From positions 1-50,516 of the forward strand of contig UQIB01000018.1 in assembly GCA_900541015.1 (NCBI GenBank): a stretch of DNA of 50,516 bases. Direction: 5' to 3'. Under the pieces are notes generated by a model that was given only the letters and a program-made list of their open reading frames with translations, searched no databases and was not told the DNA's origin. Shown piece by piece: positions 8,765 to 17,796 of this stretch. Positions within the stretch are counted from its first letter, which is position 1. Each line of letters starts with the position of its first letter. Origin of the DNA: an uncultured Collinsella sp. GTDB lineage: Bacteria > Actinomycetota > Coriobacteriia > Coriobacteriales > Coriobacteriaceae. A program made the translations under genes and the position numbers.

Positions 8765-9907
8765 TTATCCTCTCGCTCGAGCGCCGCGCTCAGCCGCTTT
8801 TAGATAAAAATCCTGCAGGGAGGCGGCAACGGTCGAGATGTCGAAGCCGGCAGATCTCGTCAGTTCGGCTCCTTTTTGTGACCTAGCAACCGCCCTGCAC
8901 TTAAGCATTGCATCCGCCCAAGCCTCTGGCCCGCCTTCGAGCGCGACAGTTGTCACATTCTCACCGTAGACGGCCTCCCTGGGTATACGCTCCGAAATGA
9001 CGCACGGGAGCCCGTTGGTCTGAGCCTCCACGAGCACGATGCCGAGCCCCTCATATAGCGAGGGGAACGCGAATACATCCATTGCGGCGTAGAGTCGCTC
9101 GGTATCGGACCGGTTCTTGAGGAAGATGACGCGATCCGTTAGGCCAAGCCTTTCGGCCTCGGCATGGATGTCCCCTTCAAGCGGGCCGACGCCAACAAGC
9201 AGAAGCTTGGAATCCGGGCATCGCTTAGCGACGGAAGCAAATGCGCGTAAAAGAAAGGCTTGGTTTTTTTGGGGGGAAAAACGCCCGATGTTCCCGATGA
9301 GGAAGGTCGAATCTAACAAGCCGAGCTCAGTACGAGCATCCTTTCGCTTCCCCATATCGAAAGAAAATCGACCGACATCGATACCGTTGGGCACATAGCG
9401 CCATTCTCCGCCATGCCTATCAAAACCGAAATAAGCCGCTGCGTCCGCGGAGCAAGCGAATTTTTCCGTGGCGATTCCAGTGCGATATGTATTCAGCTTG
9501 TGAATAACTTCTTCAAGTTGCGCTTTTGTTGAATTTGGCTCGACAAAAGCGCAGTGAGAATGGAGAACCCTAGTCGGCACACCCGCGTCCTCCGCGGCAA
9601 CCAGAGGCATAAGCGTCTGCAGACCCCCCGTATGCTGATGAACGATCTCCGTATTATTCTCCAAATAAAACTGTTTTAATCTATAGCGAGTAGCTTTCGG
9701 GTGATAGCGGCTCTGCTCAACTGGATATATCCCACCACCAAGACTCTCGATTTCATCTGAATAGAAAAACCGTTGGTCTGATGAAACCAAAAAGTCGAAC
9801 TGAACCTTAGAGCGATCAATCTGACGATATACCGACATCAAGAAGGTTTCGATTCCACCGGCATTAAGGCTACCGACAACATGAAGTACCCTGATCACAG
9901 AAATCAC
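8765..9907 (-). CDS. Glycosyltransferase, GT4-like
   Basis: A 380-residue GT-B fold glycosyltransferase. The acceptor-side motif LNAGGIETF lies near residue 15, GNIGRFSPQKNQ near 210, and the donor-side E-x7-E region FPSLYEGLGIVLVEAQ near 300, as in GT4 enzymes. It resembles the enzyme encoded at 14160-15299 (NRGGLETF, FDAVKNHALL, MPSLYEGLPMVLVEAQ), so the two may be paralogues. The start is GTG 9907, or GTG 9898; neither has a strong Shine-Dalgarno, and initiation may be coupled to the CapA stop three bases upstream. The coding strand holds adjoining runs T5, C6 and A7 at 9281-9264, a possible slippage site. Sugar specificity cannot be read. Confidence 0.88.
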   Translation of the reverse strand: MISVIRVLHVVGSLNAGGIETFLMSVYRQIDRSKVQFDFLVSSDQRFFYSDEIESLGGGIYPVEQSRYHPKATRYRLKQFYLENNTEIVHQHTGGLQTLMPLVAAEDAGVPTRVLHSHCAFVEPNSTKAQLEEVIHKLNTYRTGIATEKFACSADAAAYFGFDRHGGEWRYVPNGIDVGRFSFDMGKRKDARTELGLLDSTFLIGNIGRFSPQKNQAFLLRAFASVAKRCPDSKLLLVGVGPLEGDIHAEAERLGLTDRVIFLKNRSDTERLYAAMDVFAFPSLYEGLGIVLVEAQTNGLPCVISERIPREAVYGENVTTVALEGGPEAWADAMLKCRAVARSQKGAELTRSAGFDISTVAASLQDFYLKAAERGARARG

Positions 9908-9910
9908 CAG

Positions 9911-11107
9911 CTATCGCTTACTGCCAAGGCCGCACTTCAACCTAAGGCCCTCAATGAGAAGCTCATTATGGGCTTCACATTCCACATGGTTGAGCAATGC
10001 GAAGCCCGCGTTGGCGCCGACCAGTCTGTCAGCGAGGCGGGCTCTGCTAAGCTTATTAAGCACACGGAAAGCAAGGGAACCGCTTCCGGGTATTCCACAT
10101 GCAAGGTATGAGTTGAGCATTCCCCTTGCGAACTCACCATAAGACTTCTCGACGAAACCCACTTCCTCTATCTCCTCGCTCCTTGAAATAAAATCATTGA
10201 GTATAGCTTCGGCATTCGACCCGGTAGCCAGACGTACCGTTGCATCCATCTTTACGAGAGGGTGGTACTCAACGGCAAGCTGGTCGCCGAGCTCAACCTC
10301 AAGAAGCAGGCCCGTCTTCCAGCACTCGTTATCATCACTTTCGGCATCGTCAAACAGGAAATTGCCTTGCCCATAGACAATAGTTGCATCAGCCCAATTC
10401 TCCTTGCATCCAATGCAGTGGCTGTGCTGACAAACCACGAGCTGTGCACCACACTCAGCGAATTTCCTGCATCTCCGCTGAAGCTGGGGAGATGGGTACC
10501 GGTAATGTTCTTTCCCGCCGTGGTATAGGACGATAACGTAATCGCAACGGCTTGCCAAATCCCTGACGTCATCGAATGAATCAAGTGGGTCATAAGGGGC
10601 TGCGCCCGCCGAAAACTCCCCCGCGATGGAGAACTCATGCTCAACGCAGCCAAATATACCGACAGTGACTCCGTCAATGTCAACAACCAGTGGTTTCTTT
10701 GCCTCAGTGAGATTAGCTCCGGCACCGAAATACTGGAGTCCAGCCCCCTCGAGCACATCCATGGTTGACCGAAGTCCATCTACCCCTTGGTCCATTATGT
10801 GGTTATTAGCAAGTGTGAAAGCCCATGGATTTACAGCTTTTAGTCCCGCAATGGTTGAAGTCGGGGCATCGAGACAGGGCCCGCACTTAGCAATAGGGTT
10901 CAAAGTATCTGTCAGGGGTACTTCAAGGTTAAACACGCCAAAATCTACGCCTTGCACTAATGCAAGAAGCTCCGGACCGACAAGGGCCTCGCCATCTCCG
11001 GCAGCGAAGACGTTACTATTCCCATCGGTTGGTACGAAATCTGCCCCGATCACTAGACGTGGTGCTCGTCCTTTAACCGATGCTGAACATTCATCTTTTA
11101 TTATCAT
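9911..11107 (-). CDS. CapA-family metallophosphoesterase-like protein
   Basis: A 398-residue protein of the CapA/PgsA family, which has a calcineurin-like fold. Visible motifs are GADFVPT near the N-terminus, LANNHIMDQGVDGL near residue 100, VCQHSHCIG near 232 and YGQGNFLFD near 248. CapA proteins are known from poly-gamma-glutamate synthesis and occur widely in capsule loci with poorly defined roles. Here no PgsB/PgsC partner is present, so poly-gamma-glutamate synthesis is unlikely. No signal peptide or membrane anchor is visible, unlike classical CapA, so it may act in the cytoplasm. ATG 11107 has AGGA upstream. Confidence 0.82.
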   Translation of the reverse strand: MIIKDECSASVKGRAPRLVIGADFVPTDGNSNVFAAGDGEALVGPELLALVQGVDFGVFNLEVPLTDTLNPIAKCGPCLDAPTSTIAGLKAVNPWAFTLANNHIMDQGVDGLRSTMDVLEGAGLQYFGAGANLTEAKKPLVVDIDGVTVGIFGCVEHEFSIAGEFSAGAAPYDPLDSFDDVRDLASRCDYVIVLYHGGKEHYRYPSPQLQRRCRKFAECGAQLVVCQHSHCIGCKENWADATIVYGQGNFLFDDAESDDNECWKTGLLLEVELGDQLAVEYHPLVKMDATVRLATGSNAEAILNDFISRSEEIEEVGFVEKSYGEFARGMLNSYLACGIPGSGSLAFRVLNKLSRARLADRLVGANAGFALLNHVECEAHNELLIEGLRLKCGLGSKR

Positions 11108-11127
11108 AGGTTTTCCTAAACTAAGCT

Positions 11128-12051
11128 CTATCGCACACTGCTAACAGCAGTCAAGTCAATCATGGCTCCGAGCCTTTCATCCCATTCTTCAGGTTCGAAA
11201 GGCCCAAACCCACTAGCATCGAAGAAAGTGCACTCGCCGAAGTACATCCTTCCGCCGACTTCATAGAAGTCGATACGCACATGTGGGATGCCGGCCGACA
11301 GCTTCCTGGCGGACTCAGCCATCAAATTAAAGGAACAAGGTTTATCGATAGACATGTCGGCGTTCTCGGCGAAGTCCTGCTTAATGTCTAGATGATTGAA
11401 GTCCATGTCAAAGAAGTCAAATCTTGTATCTCCGGCAGCCCGTCCTGTGCACGTAAACATTATTCTCGGCTCGCCGCCAAAGCAATAAAACTTATAATCG
11501 ACCAAATCACCATTTGTTTCTGTAGGGTCCAGGTACTCCTCCGCGAACACGCATGGTTTCACGTTCTTATAAGGCCATTCGCGCGTCCTCCAGAAGTAGT
11601 TAATTTTTAGGTGCTTGGCAAGTTTCTTTTTCGCCTTTTCCAAGTCAAACGTCTCGCGGTTTTGGCAGACGGCAACACCGCCGCTGTCGTGGTTGGTCTT
11701 CAGCACAAAGCGCTCGGGGAGCTCTGAAATATCGATGTCCTCTGCGCGCTCCCACATCGCGTATGTCTTCGTAACATGTTCCTTCCCGATGCGGTCGGCC
11801 ACCCACTGCTTCACTCGATACTTGTCGACAAGCGTGGTATATAGGGGGTTATGGTCATGTATTTTGAGCCACTGCAGTTTTTCGTTGAATCTTATTGGAT
11901 TATCCAAATTGAGTTTTCTGTGCATGTATATCCAGTATGCAAATTTAAGGTAGGGACCGTCAGGAATACAGCGAGAGAGGAATGAATTTCCAAAGTGTCC
12001 AAAAGCAATTGCCGGCAACAAAGCAGAATGATTTTTTAGTTTATTAATCAT
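11128..12051 (-). CDS. TupA-like ATP-grasp protein
   Basis: A 307-residue protein matching the TupA-like ATP-grasp family by FNEKLQWLKIHD near residue 57, FVLKTNHDSGG near 130 and YKFYCFGGEPR near 195. TupA was named from the teichuronic acid locus of Bacillus. ATP-grasp enzymes join a carboxylate to an amine through an acyl phosphate. With UDP-glucuronate and UDP-galacturonate made by the same operon, amidation of a uronic acid carboxylate by an amino compound is a reasonable inference, but the substrate is unknown. ATG 12051 has AAAGGA upstream. The gene belongs to the AT-richer core of the operon. Confidence 0.82.
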   Translation of the reverse strand: MINKLKNHSALLPAIAFGHFGNSFLSRCIPDGPYLKFAYWIYMHRKLNLDNPIRFNEKLQWLKIHDHNPLYTTLVDKYRVKQWVADRIGKEHVTKTYAMWERAEDIDISELPERFVLKTNHDSGGVAVCQNRETFDLEKAKKKLAKHLKINYFWRTREWPYKNVKPCVFAEEYLDPTETNGDLVDYKFYCFGGEPRIMFTCTGRAAGDTRFDFFDMDFNHLDIKQDFAENADMSIDKPCSFNLMAESARKLSAGIPHVRIDFYEVGGRMYFGECTFFDASGFGPFEPEEWDERLGAMIDLTAVSSVR

Positions 12052-12065
12052 TTTGTCCTTTCAAA

Positions 12066-13079
12066 TTAATTCATAACCAATCCGTTAAAAACAAATGAAT
12101 CGAAAAAGCCATCGACTGCCCAATCTTGGACGACGATGTAGAAAAAACTAAAAAAAACAACGACTGCAAACGTTGCCAGAAAACGTAATCTTTTATCGTG
12201 AAATGATTCGATTAAATTTGGGATTGCGACAGTCGTGGCAATTTGAAAATATCTTGTAGCGCGGGTAAACGTTGAGAACCTCAGTGCTAAAACCTGAAAA
12301 ACAGGTGCCAACTCCAATGCATGGCCTATACCCAAGCGATCACAATTGTCTCCCCGAAGTTCGTAGATAATAACAAGTAAAATCATCAAAAGAAGAAGGT
12401 TTTCCCCCGAAAAACCCGTCAAAACGTACTCGCTATGATAGTGGGATGTCATGAAATTACTTAATGGTGTAGAACACAACAATAAAGTGATACCTGCCAG
12501 GATGCAGCCCAGATGGAATGCACCTTTCCTTCGCAAATTTGAAATCGGATAGAGGGCCACAAAGAGAATTGCAGTTACATGAAACGAGCATGCGATCAGG
12601 ATAAGCAACAGGAACTTCGGCAGCTTTCTCTCCTCGACTGCGTCATACGCAAGCAGAACAATGGCGAGAGCAACGGTTTGCCGCAAGATAAATAGACTCA
12701 TTCCGAAAAAGCCTAGTGTAACCATAAAAAAATAGCTCAAAGCATAATTATTCGAATAACGTCGACAAAAATGAACAAAAGCCAATTCGAATATGAGGCT
12801 CGTGAAAAAGACTAATGACTTCGCATCGGGCCAAATGCCCCAAATCACTTGGCTGAATAACTTCCACCCGATTCCGAAATCGCTATACCAGTTCAACCGC
12901 GCATGAAAGGCATATTGTGCAGCATCACTAAAAATTGGAGCAAAAAGCGTCATGAGCATCATTTGGATGAATACAATGCCCAAATACCAATCACTGCCCC
13001 TCTTTCCCTTTGAAAGTCGGCCTCGAAAGACAAACCACCAAACGAAGAGAAGCATCAGATTAAGAGGAAGGATGTTCAT
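12066..13079 (-). CDS. EpsG/Wzy-like polysaccharide polymerase
   Basis: A 337-residue integral membrane protein with about ten hydrophobic segments and the pattern of EpsG family proteins: a central SLFILRQTVALAIVLLAY followed by a positively charged loop. EpsG/Wzy proteins polymerise undecaprenyl-linked repeat units on the outer face of the membrane. It overlaps the upstream glycosyltransferase gene by 20 nt. ATG 13079 has GGGAGG five bases before it. The gene is markedly AT-rich and holds a run of eight A on the plus strand (12150-12157). Polymerases are usually the most strain-variable genes of such loci, so homologues may be distant. Confidence 0.8.
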   Translation of the reverse strand: MNILPLNLMLLFVWWFVFRGRLSKGKRGSDWYLGIVFIQMMLMTLFAPIFSDAAQYAFHARLNWYSDFGIGWKLFSQVIWGIWPDAKSLVFFTSLIFELAFVHFCRRYSNNYALSYFFMVTLGFFGMSLFILRQTVALAIVLLAYDAVEERKLPKFLLLILIACSFHVTAILFVALYPISNLRRKGAFHLGCILAGITLLLCSTPLSNFMTSHYHSEYVLTGFSGENLLLLMILLVIIYELRGDNCDRLGIGHALELAPVFQVLALRFSTFTRATRYFQIATTVAIPNLIESFHDKRLRFLATFAVVVFFSFFYIVVQDWAVDGFFDSFVFNGLVMN

Positions 13080-14163
13080 TGCGCCCTCCCAAGGAGATTT
13101 GAATCAAGTAGCCTTTCCATGCCATAAATACCTTGTCAGGTAAATAGGCTTTCATACTCTCTGCGGCAGCGGACGTCATATCCCCTACATTATCCTCAAC
13201 AAGCAATCTCTTGATTTGATCAGCCATAGCTCGCGAGTTTCCGACGGGAACAAGGACACCATTCGTTCCATCAGCAATCAACTCTCCTGGTCCACCACAG
13301 GGACAGTCCGTCACTACGCAAGGTAAACCGACAGCCATTGCTTCCATGAGCGCGTTAGGCATTCCCTCATAGTCAGAGGACATCAGAAAGCCTTTTGCAT
13401 CGGCGAGCACCGCCGGCACGTCAGAAGTTCGTCCGCAAAGAGCAACGCCGTCCGACAGTCCAAGGGCGTAAACCATACGCTGAAGGTCGCTTCGCATTGG
13501 ACCTTCTCCATAGATTCGCAAACATTCGTCAGGGAAATCCATTCGCACTGCCGCAAACGCCTTGAGCATCATCGGATAGTTCTTCTGTTCCGTAAGACGC
13601 CCAATCGCGACCCAATACGAATTCACGCCAGACTTGTCGGTCTCGAAAAAAACCGGGTTCACCGCGTTTGGAATCACCCGTGATTTTCGACGAAGTCGAG
13701 CCGGAAACCATTCCATAGCTTGATGGGTCTGAAAGACGCAGCCGTCAGCCAGAAAGGGCATGAGAAACTTGCCCACAAACCTACCGATTTTTCCTGCATA
13801 CTCCCTAGCAGGGTCATTTCGAACCGAGACGACAACCTTGCATGGAAGACCGAAACCCGCAACAAGCGCGCGGAAATTAGGTTCCTGCATGAAGGACAGA
13901 ACGACATCAGGTCCTTCTGATTTAATGATTGCGCGCAACTTCTTTATCCTTGTGGCATTTCGCATCAGTCGCGACTGAACGATTTCCTCGTTCTCAAGGG
14001 AATAGCGAGTCACGCCTTCATTCAACTCATATTCGTTGTCGGAGCGAAACGACGTCACCAAAATGGAATTGTCCCCGCTACTGGAAAAGAAATTTGCAAG
14101 CTGGGATATAACCCGCTCCGCACCTCCGCCGTTCAGCCGGTTTATGTAAAATAGAACTCTCAT
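13060..14163 (-). CDS. Glycosyltransferase, GT4-like
   Basis: A 367-residue GT-B enzyme. It shows INRLNGGGAERV at the N-terminus, AIGRLTEQKNYPMML near residue 190 and a donor-site segment DYEGMPNALMEAMAVGLP near 275, all typical of GT4 transferases. It adds a sugar to the lipid-linked repeat unit at the inner membrane face. ATG 14163 has AAAGGA upstream and overlaps the stop of the upstream transferase by four bases (ATGA), so translation is coupled. A run of seven A on the plus strand (13646-13652) lies inside the gene. Donor and acceptor cannot be assigned. Confidence 0.9.
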   Translation of the reverse strand: MRVLFYINRLNGGGAERVISQLANFFSSSGDNSILVTSFRSDNEYELNEGVTRYSLENEEIVQSRLMRNATRIKKLRAIIKSEGPDVVLSFMQEPNFRALVAGFGLPCKVVVSVRNDPAREYAGKIGRFVGKFLMPFLADGCVFQTHQAMEWFPARLRRKSRVIPNAVNPVFFETDKSGVNSYWVAIGRLTEQKNYPMMLKAFAAVRMDFPDECLRIYGEGPMRSDLQRMVYALGLSDGVALCGRTSDVPAVLADAKGFLMSSDYEGMPNALMEAMAVGLPCVVTDCPCGGPGELIADGTNGVLVPVGNSRAMADQIKRLLVEDNVGDMTSAAAESMKAYLPDKVFMAWKGYLIQISLGGRNEHPSS

Positions 14164-15299
14164 CGTTTCCTTTTCAATGCGCCACTAAAGAAATCGGTCA
14201 GTCGTTCCGCTGTCTCACTGGAATCAAACCCCGCCGCCCGCACGGCTTTTGCCCCCGAAGCACGATCGAACTCGCCGGCCAGTATCCCGTCGACGCGCTC
14301 CGCCCACGCACGCGCGCAGACGTCAAGCTTCTCGCATTCTACATGTCCGCCCTTGATATAACAGTCTCGAGGGATAGCATCCGATATCAAACACGGCAGC
14401 CCCGCTGCCTGCGCTTCCACCAAGACCATGGGTAATCCCTCATACAGCGAAGGCATCGTAAAACAGTCCATCGCCTGCATAAGCCACGGCACGTCCGAAC
14501 GCACGCCCAGAAACATGACAGAGCCGGTGATGCCTAACTCGGCAGCCTTTCTCTCCATCTCCATACGCAGGGGACCGTCACCCGCAAGCATCAACAAGGC
14601 GTCAGGTCTCCGCTTCAGCAGGGCGGCAAACACGTCAAGCAGAAGTGCGTGGTTTTTCACCGCGTCGAATCGCCCAACATGCCCCACGACGGGTGCATCG
14701 TCGGTGATGCCCAGTTCGCGTCGAACTTCCGTCCGCACGGCGGGATCATACGCGTATGAGTCTACGTCTATGCAGTTCCTAACGACCTCGAAGTCATCGG
14801 TATTAAACATCCACCTGCCCGCTTCCTCGCCGCAAGCAAACAAATCGGTGGCGTACCGTTTGATGAGAGGCTTGCAAAGCATCTTTAAGGGGTACTTCAA
14901 GTCTCTGTCCTGGTAGCTATTGTGCGAATGTGCCACTCGAACAATAGCCCCATGTTTCGCGGCTGCTGCGAGCGGCTCAGCGCTCAAACAGTCAAGCTGC
15001 GCCCATACGACTTCGTACGGGTGCTTAGCAAAAAACTCATTAAGTGCTGTCCAGTAGCGAGGGTCAAGCGGATTTTGCCTACGAACGCGGTAAATACGCC
15101 CACCCAACGACTCAATTTCCTCTTCGTAGGCACCACTATCCGAACGGTGGAGCAAGAAGTCGAGCTGAACCTTGGAACGATTCAGCGCTCGATACACGTT
15201 CATTGTGAACGTCTCAAGTCCGCCTCGATTCATGCTGGTTACCACTACGAGAACGCGTAACGGTTCATTAATTTTTGTATCGAGAATTTCAGAAACCAC
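14160..15299 (-). CDS. Glycosyltransferase, GT4-like
   Basis: About 379 residues, a GT-B transferase with TSMNRGGLETF near residue 20, GHVGRFDAVKNHALLLDV near 205 and MPSLYEGLPMVLVEAQ near 290. It is the closest relative within the window of the transferase at 8765-9907. I start it at GTG 15299, which has AGGAG five bases upstream. The frame extends to ATG 15317, overlapping the upstream gene by eight bases, but that ATG lacks a good Shine-Dalgarno. It belongs to the run of coupled genes following the initiating transferase. Confidence 0.88.
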   Translation of the reverse strand: MVSEILDTKINEPLRVLVVVTSMNRGGLETFTMNVYRALNRSKVQLDFLLHRSDSGAYEEEIESLGGRIYRVRRQNPLDPRYWTALNEFFAKHPYEVVWAQLDCLSAEPLAAAAKHGAIVRVAHSHNSYQDRDLKYPLKMLCKPLIKRYATDLFACGEEAGRWMFNTDDFEVVRNCIDVDSYAYDPAVRTEVRRELGITDDAPVVGHVGRFDAVKNHALLLDVFAALLKRRPDALLMLAGDGPLRMEMERKAAELGITGSVMFLGVRSDVPWLMQAMDCFTMPSLYEGLPMVLVEAQAAGLPCLISDAIPRDCYIKGGHVECEKLDVCARAWAERVDGILAGEFDRASGAKAVRAAGFDSSETAERLTDFFSGALKRKR

Positions 15300-15309
15300 G
15301 GCCTCTCCT

Positions 15310-16413
15310 CTATGCATAGAGCGATGTCATTCGCCTAAGCACAGCTGAAATATCAAATTTCTTCGCCTGCTCTCGCCACGCAGATGCGCATTGCCTCTTA
15401 CCGGAAACCCTCTCAATAGCACGAGCCCACTCATCTGCTCCACCCTCGACGATTGAGCCTTTCGCGAATGGACCCAGCACATCAGCGCAGCCCCTCGCAC
15501 CGGAGGTCAAGCACGGCCTGCCACATGCCATCGCTTCGATGAGCGATACGGGCAGACCCTCGCGCTTGGAAGGGAAACAAAAGAGATCGCACGCGTTGAG
15601 CAACGCTGCCACGTCGCTGCGGAAACCCAGAAGCATGAGACGATCGTCCACACCGAGATGTCGCGCCTTTTTCAACAAGACGTTGCGAAGTGGTCCCTCG
15701 CCCGCAACGAGCAATTTAAAATTATCAGGCAGCTTCGCAAGAGCCTCTATGAGCACACCATGATTCTTGTTTTCGTTAAGATCACCGACGGACAGCAAGA
15801 CAAAATCGTTCTTGCCCAGGCCGAGCTCCGCGCGCGTGTCCGCGCAGTTCTTAACGCAAACAAACCTGTCTAGGTCGACACCCACGCCGGGCACATACTC
15901 CACACGGCAATGCGCGAATTGCCGTGCACGCTTACAGTCCTCATCGTTTATGGTCACCAGTACATCGGTAAAGCGACTCATCACTCGCTCTACGGGATAC
16001 CAAAGCACCCAGTTAATTAGAGGCGCCCCATCATAAAAATGAAAACCGTGCGCAGTGTAAATCACTTTTGTCCCACTGCGACGAGCATCTCGAGCTGCAA
16101 GACGCGTGAGAACACCTCCCACGGGAGTGTGGGTGTGAACAATAGCGAAATGCTCCTTGGCGAAGAGTTTACGCAGCTGTTTGTAGGCAACGATCGTCTG
16201 CATTGAGAATGGACTGCGTGCGAAGTCAATATTAACGAAATGGTCGCAGAATGGGATCTCACAGACACCGTCTGGATAATCGTTCTTAGCAGCTACCCAT
16301 GTCTCCCAACCCTGCTCTTTGAACCACTTAAGATAGGGTATGTGAAACTTAGCAATGTGCCCGCGAACCAGCGTAGCCGTGAAAAGAACGTGACCATGGT
16401 CAGAGAGGCTCAT
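15310..16413 (-). CDS. Glycosyltransferase, GT4-like (EpsD/CapM type)
   Basis: A 367-residue GT-B enzyme. The N-terminal part reads LVRGHIAKFHIPYLKWF, a pattern seen in EpsD/CapM-type transferases that often add the second sugar. A donor-site segment FPSKREGLPVSLIEAMACG lies near residue 275. ATG 16413 overlaps the stop of the initiating transferase by four bases (ATGA), which couples the first two sugar-transfer steps. It is the first glycosyltransferase after the priming enzyme, so acting on the first lipid-linked sugar is a likely role, by position only. Confidence 0.9.
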   Translation of the reverse strand: MSLSDHGHVLFTATLVRGHIAKFHIPYLKWFKEQGWETWVAAKNDYPDGVCEIPFCDHFVNIDFARSPFSMQTIVAYKQLRKLFAKEHFAIVHTHTPVGGVLTRLAARDARRSGTKVIYTAHGFHFYDGAPLINWVLWYPVERVMSRFTDVLVTINDEDCKRARQFAHCRVEYVPGVGVDLDRFVCVKNCADTRAELGLGKNDFVLLSVGDLNENKNHGVLIEALAKLPDNFKLLVAGEGPLRNVLLKKARHLGVDDRLMLLGFRSDVAALLNACDLFCFPSKREGLPVSLIEAMACGRPCLTSGARGCADVLGPFAKGSIVEGGADEWARAIERVSGKRQCASAWREQAKKFDISAVLRRMTSLYA

Positions 16414-17240
16414 CGTGCACCATCACCCGTACTAACAACGCCAAGCGTTTTAAGCATGATCGTAATATCAATCTTGATATTTCTTGTCTTGATGTACTGT
16501 AGGTCAAACATGACCTTCTCACTGGGAAGCAAGTCGTACCCGCCAGTCACCTGGGCAAGACCGGAAATACCCGGACGGACCATAGTGCGGTAATGCCAGC
16601 CGTGAATGCGCTTCTCGAACTCCTCGCAGAACGCAGGTCGCTCGGGGCGCGGGCCGATAAGGCTCATATCGCCCTTAAAGACATTCCAAAACTGCGGGAT
16701 TTCATCCAAACGCGTCTTACGCATAAACTTACCAAAAGGGGTTACGCGCGGATCTTCGTCCTGCGCCCACTGAGCGCCTCGAGACTCTGCATCGATATAC
16801 ATGCTACGGAATTTGTAAATGTTAAACACTTTGCCGTCTTTGCCCACACGACGCTGAGCGTAAATAACGGGCCCTTCAGACTCAGTCTTGATCTTGACAG
16901 CAATTACGGCCATCGGAATCGCGAGAATAATGAGCGCGCAACCGCAGGAGACAACATCGAAAGAGCGCTTAATAAAGCGGTAGAAGAACCCACCGTTTAC
17001 GACAGGTTCTTCTAGTTCAATGATATCGTCACCGGGCAACAACTTTTCCAGCACGTCGGCAGGGATACCGTTCTCCGAAAGCTTAGGCTCATGCTTTCCA
17101 ACGTTGTTAAGCTTTGCAGCCTCGCGTCTGTCCTTAAGCGTAACAGCAAGCGCTGCCGCATCCCCCATTTGATTGTTTTGCACGTTCTCTTTCAACACTA
17201 TGTCCCCGCCCCCGAGGGTCCTCCCTGTTCCGTTATGCAT
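16410..17240 (-). CDS. Initiating undecaprenyl-phosphate sugar transferase
   Basis: About 276 residues. A variable N-terminal part is followed by RSFDVVSCGCALIILAIPMA, one membrane segment, then the bacterial sugar transferase domain with IYKFRSMYIDAE, TRLDEIPQFWNVFKGDMS, IGPRPERP and RPGISGLAQVTG. Such enzymes transfer a hexose-1-phosphate from a UDP-sugar to undecaprenyl phosphate and so start repeat-unit assembly. It lacks the extra membrane region of full-length WbaP, matching the short EpsE/CpsE-core type. I place the start at ATG 17240, ten bases after the loaP stop. A GTG some 37 bases further in is an alternative. Confidence 0.92.
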   Translation of the reverse strand: MHNGTGRTLGGGDIVLKENVQNNQMGDAAALAVTLKDRREAAKLNNVGKHEPKLSENGIPADVLEKLLPGDDIIELEEPVVNGGFFYRFIKRSFDVVSCGCALIILAIPMAVIAVKIKTESEGPVIYAQRRVGKDGKVFNIYKFRSMYIDAESRGAQWAQDEDPRVTPFGKFMRKTRLDEIPQFWNVFKGDMSLIGPRPERPAFCEEFEKRIHGWHYRTMVRPGISGLAQVTGGYDLLPSEKVMFDLQYIKTRNIKIDITIMLKTLGVVSTGDGAR

Positions 17241-17250
17241 TCGCCTGCAA

Positions 17251-17796
17251 CTAGGCGATCGCCTTTTTAAGGTTGCGCATGACGCGCTGCTCGGCCGAAA
17301 GCACGGCAAGGCCAACGCGCGTAGTTACGCGTCGACCGCACAGGTCGAGCTCCAAATAAGCAGTGTTCTTGCGTCTGTTAATGGTTTTGATAAGGCCTTC
17401 GTGGCCCAGCAGCGGACCTGCCGTCACTACGACCTGGTCGCCGTCTTTTAAGGCCTCGCTCATTGGCACTACGCGGTCTCCCCTATGCGTAAAGCCGCCA
17501 ATAAGCTGGACCTCTTCTTTTGCCAGCGGCACAAACTGACCGTCCTGGGAAAGCACCCGGGCAAAGTCGTCCATGCGTTGCAGATACTGTTGCACGGTAC
17601 GGGGATCTGCTGTGTCGCAGATAAGATAACCGGGAAAGAGCGACTTGGTCGCATTGACCCATTCGCCGTGCACTTTGATCTCGGTTTGAAATTGGGGATA
17701 AAAGAGCTCCTGCATGGCGACAGCCGGCACCATTCGCTCGATGCGCTCGCGCATTATGTGTTCGCGACCGTTAATGACCTGGATTACATACCACAC
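17251..17796 (-). CDS. loaP: NusG paralogue, LoaP-like antiterminator
   Basis: A 181-residue protein with an N-terminal NGN domain (WYVIQVINGREH; LFPGYLICDT near residue 58) and a C-terminal KOW domain (LKDGDQVVVTAGPLLGHEG near 117). NusG paralogues heading polysaccharide operons (LoaP, RfaH, UpxY) bind elongating RNA polymerase and carry it past terminators. GTG 17796 is the right start: AAGGAGG lies eight bases upstream, and the two earlier in-frame GTG codons overlap that Shine-Dalgarno. It is the first gene of a 13-gene operon containing an internal terminator, and a long folded leader precedes it. Assignment to LoaP rather than another paralogue class is by context and Gram-positive origin. 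It is too short and too operon-linked to be housekeeping NusG. Confidence 0.88.
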   Translation of the reverse strand: MWYVIQVINGREHIMRERIERMVPAVAMQELFYPQFQTEIKVHGEWVNATKSLFPGYLICDTADPRTVQQYLQRMDDFARVLSQDGQFVPLAKEEVQLIGGFTHRGDRVVPMSEALKDGDQVVVTAGPLLGHEGLIKTINRRKNTAYLELDLCGRRVTTRVGLAVLSAEQRVMRNLKKAIA

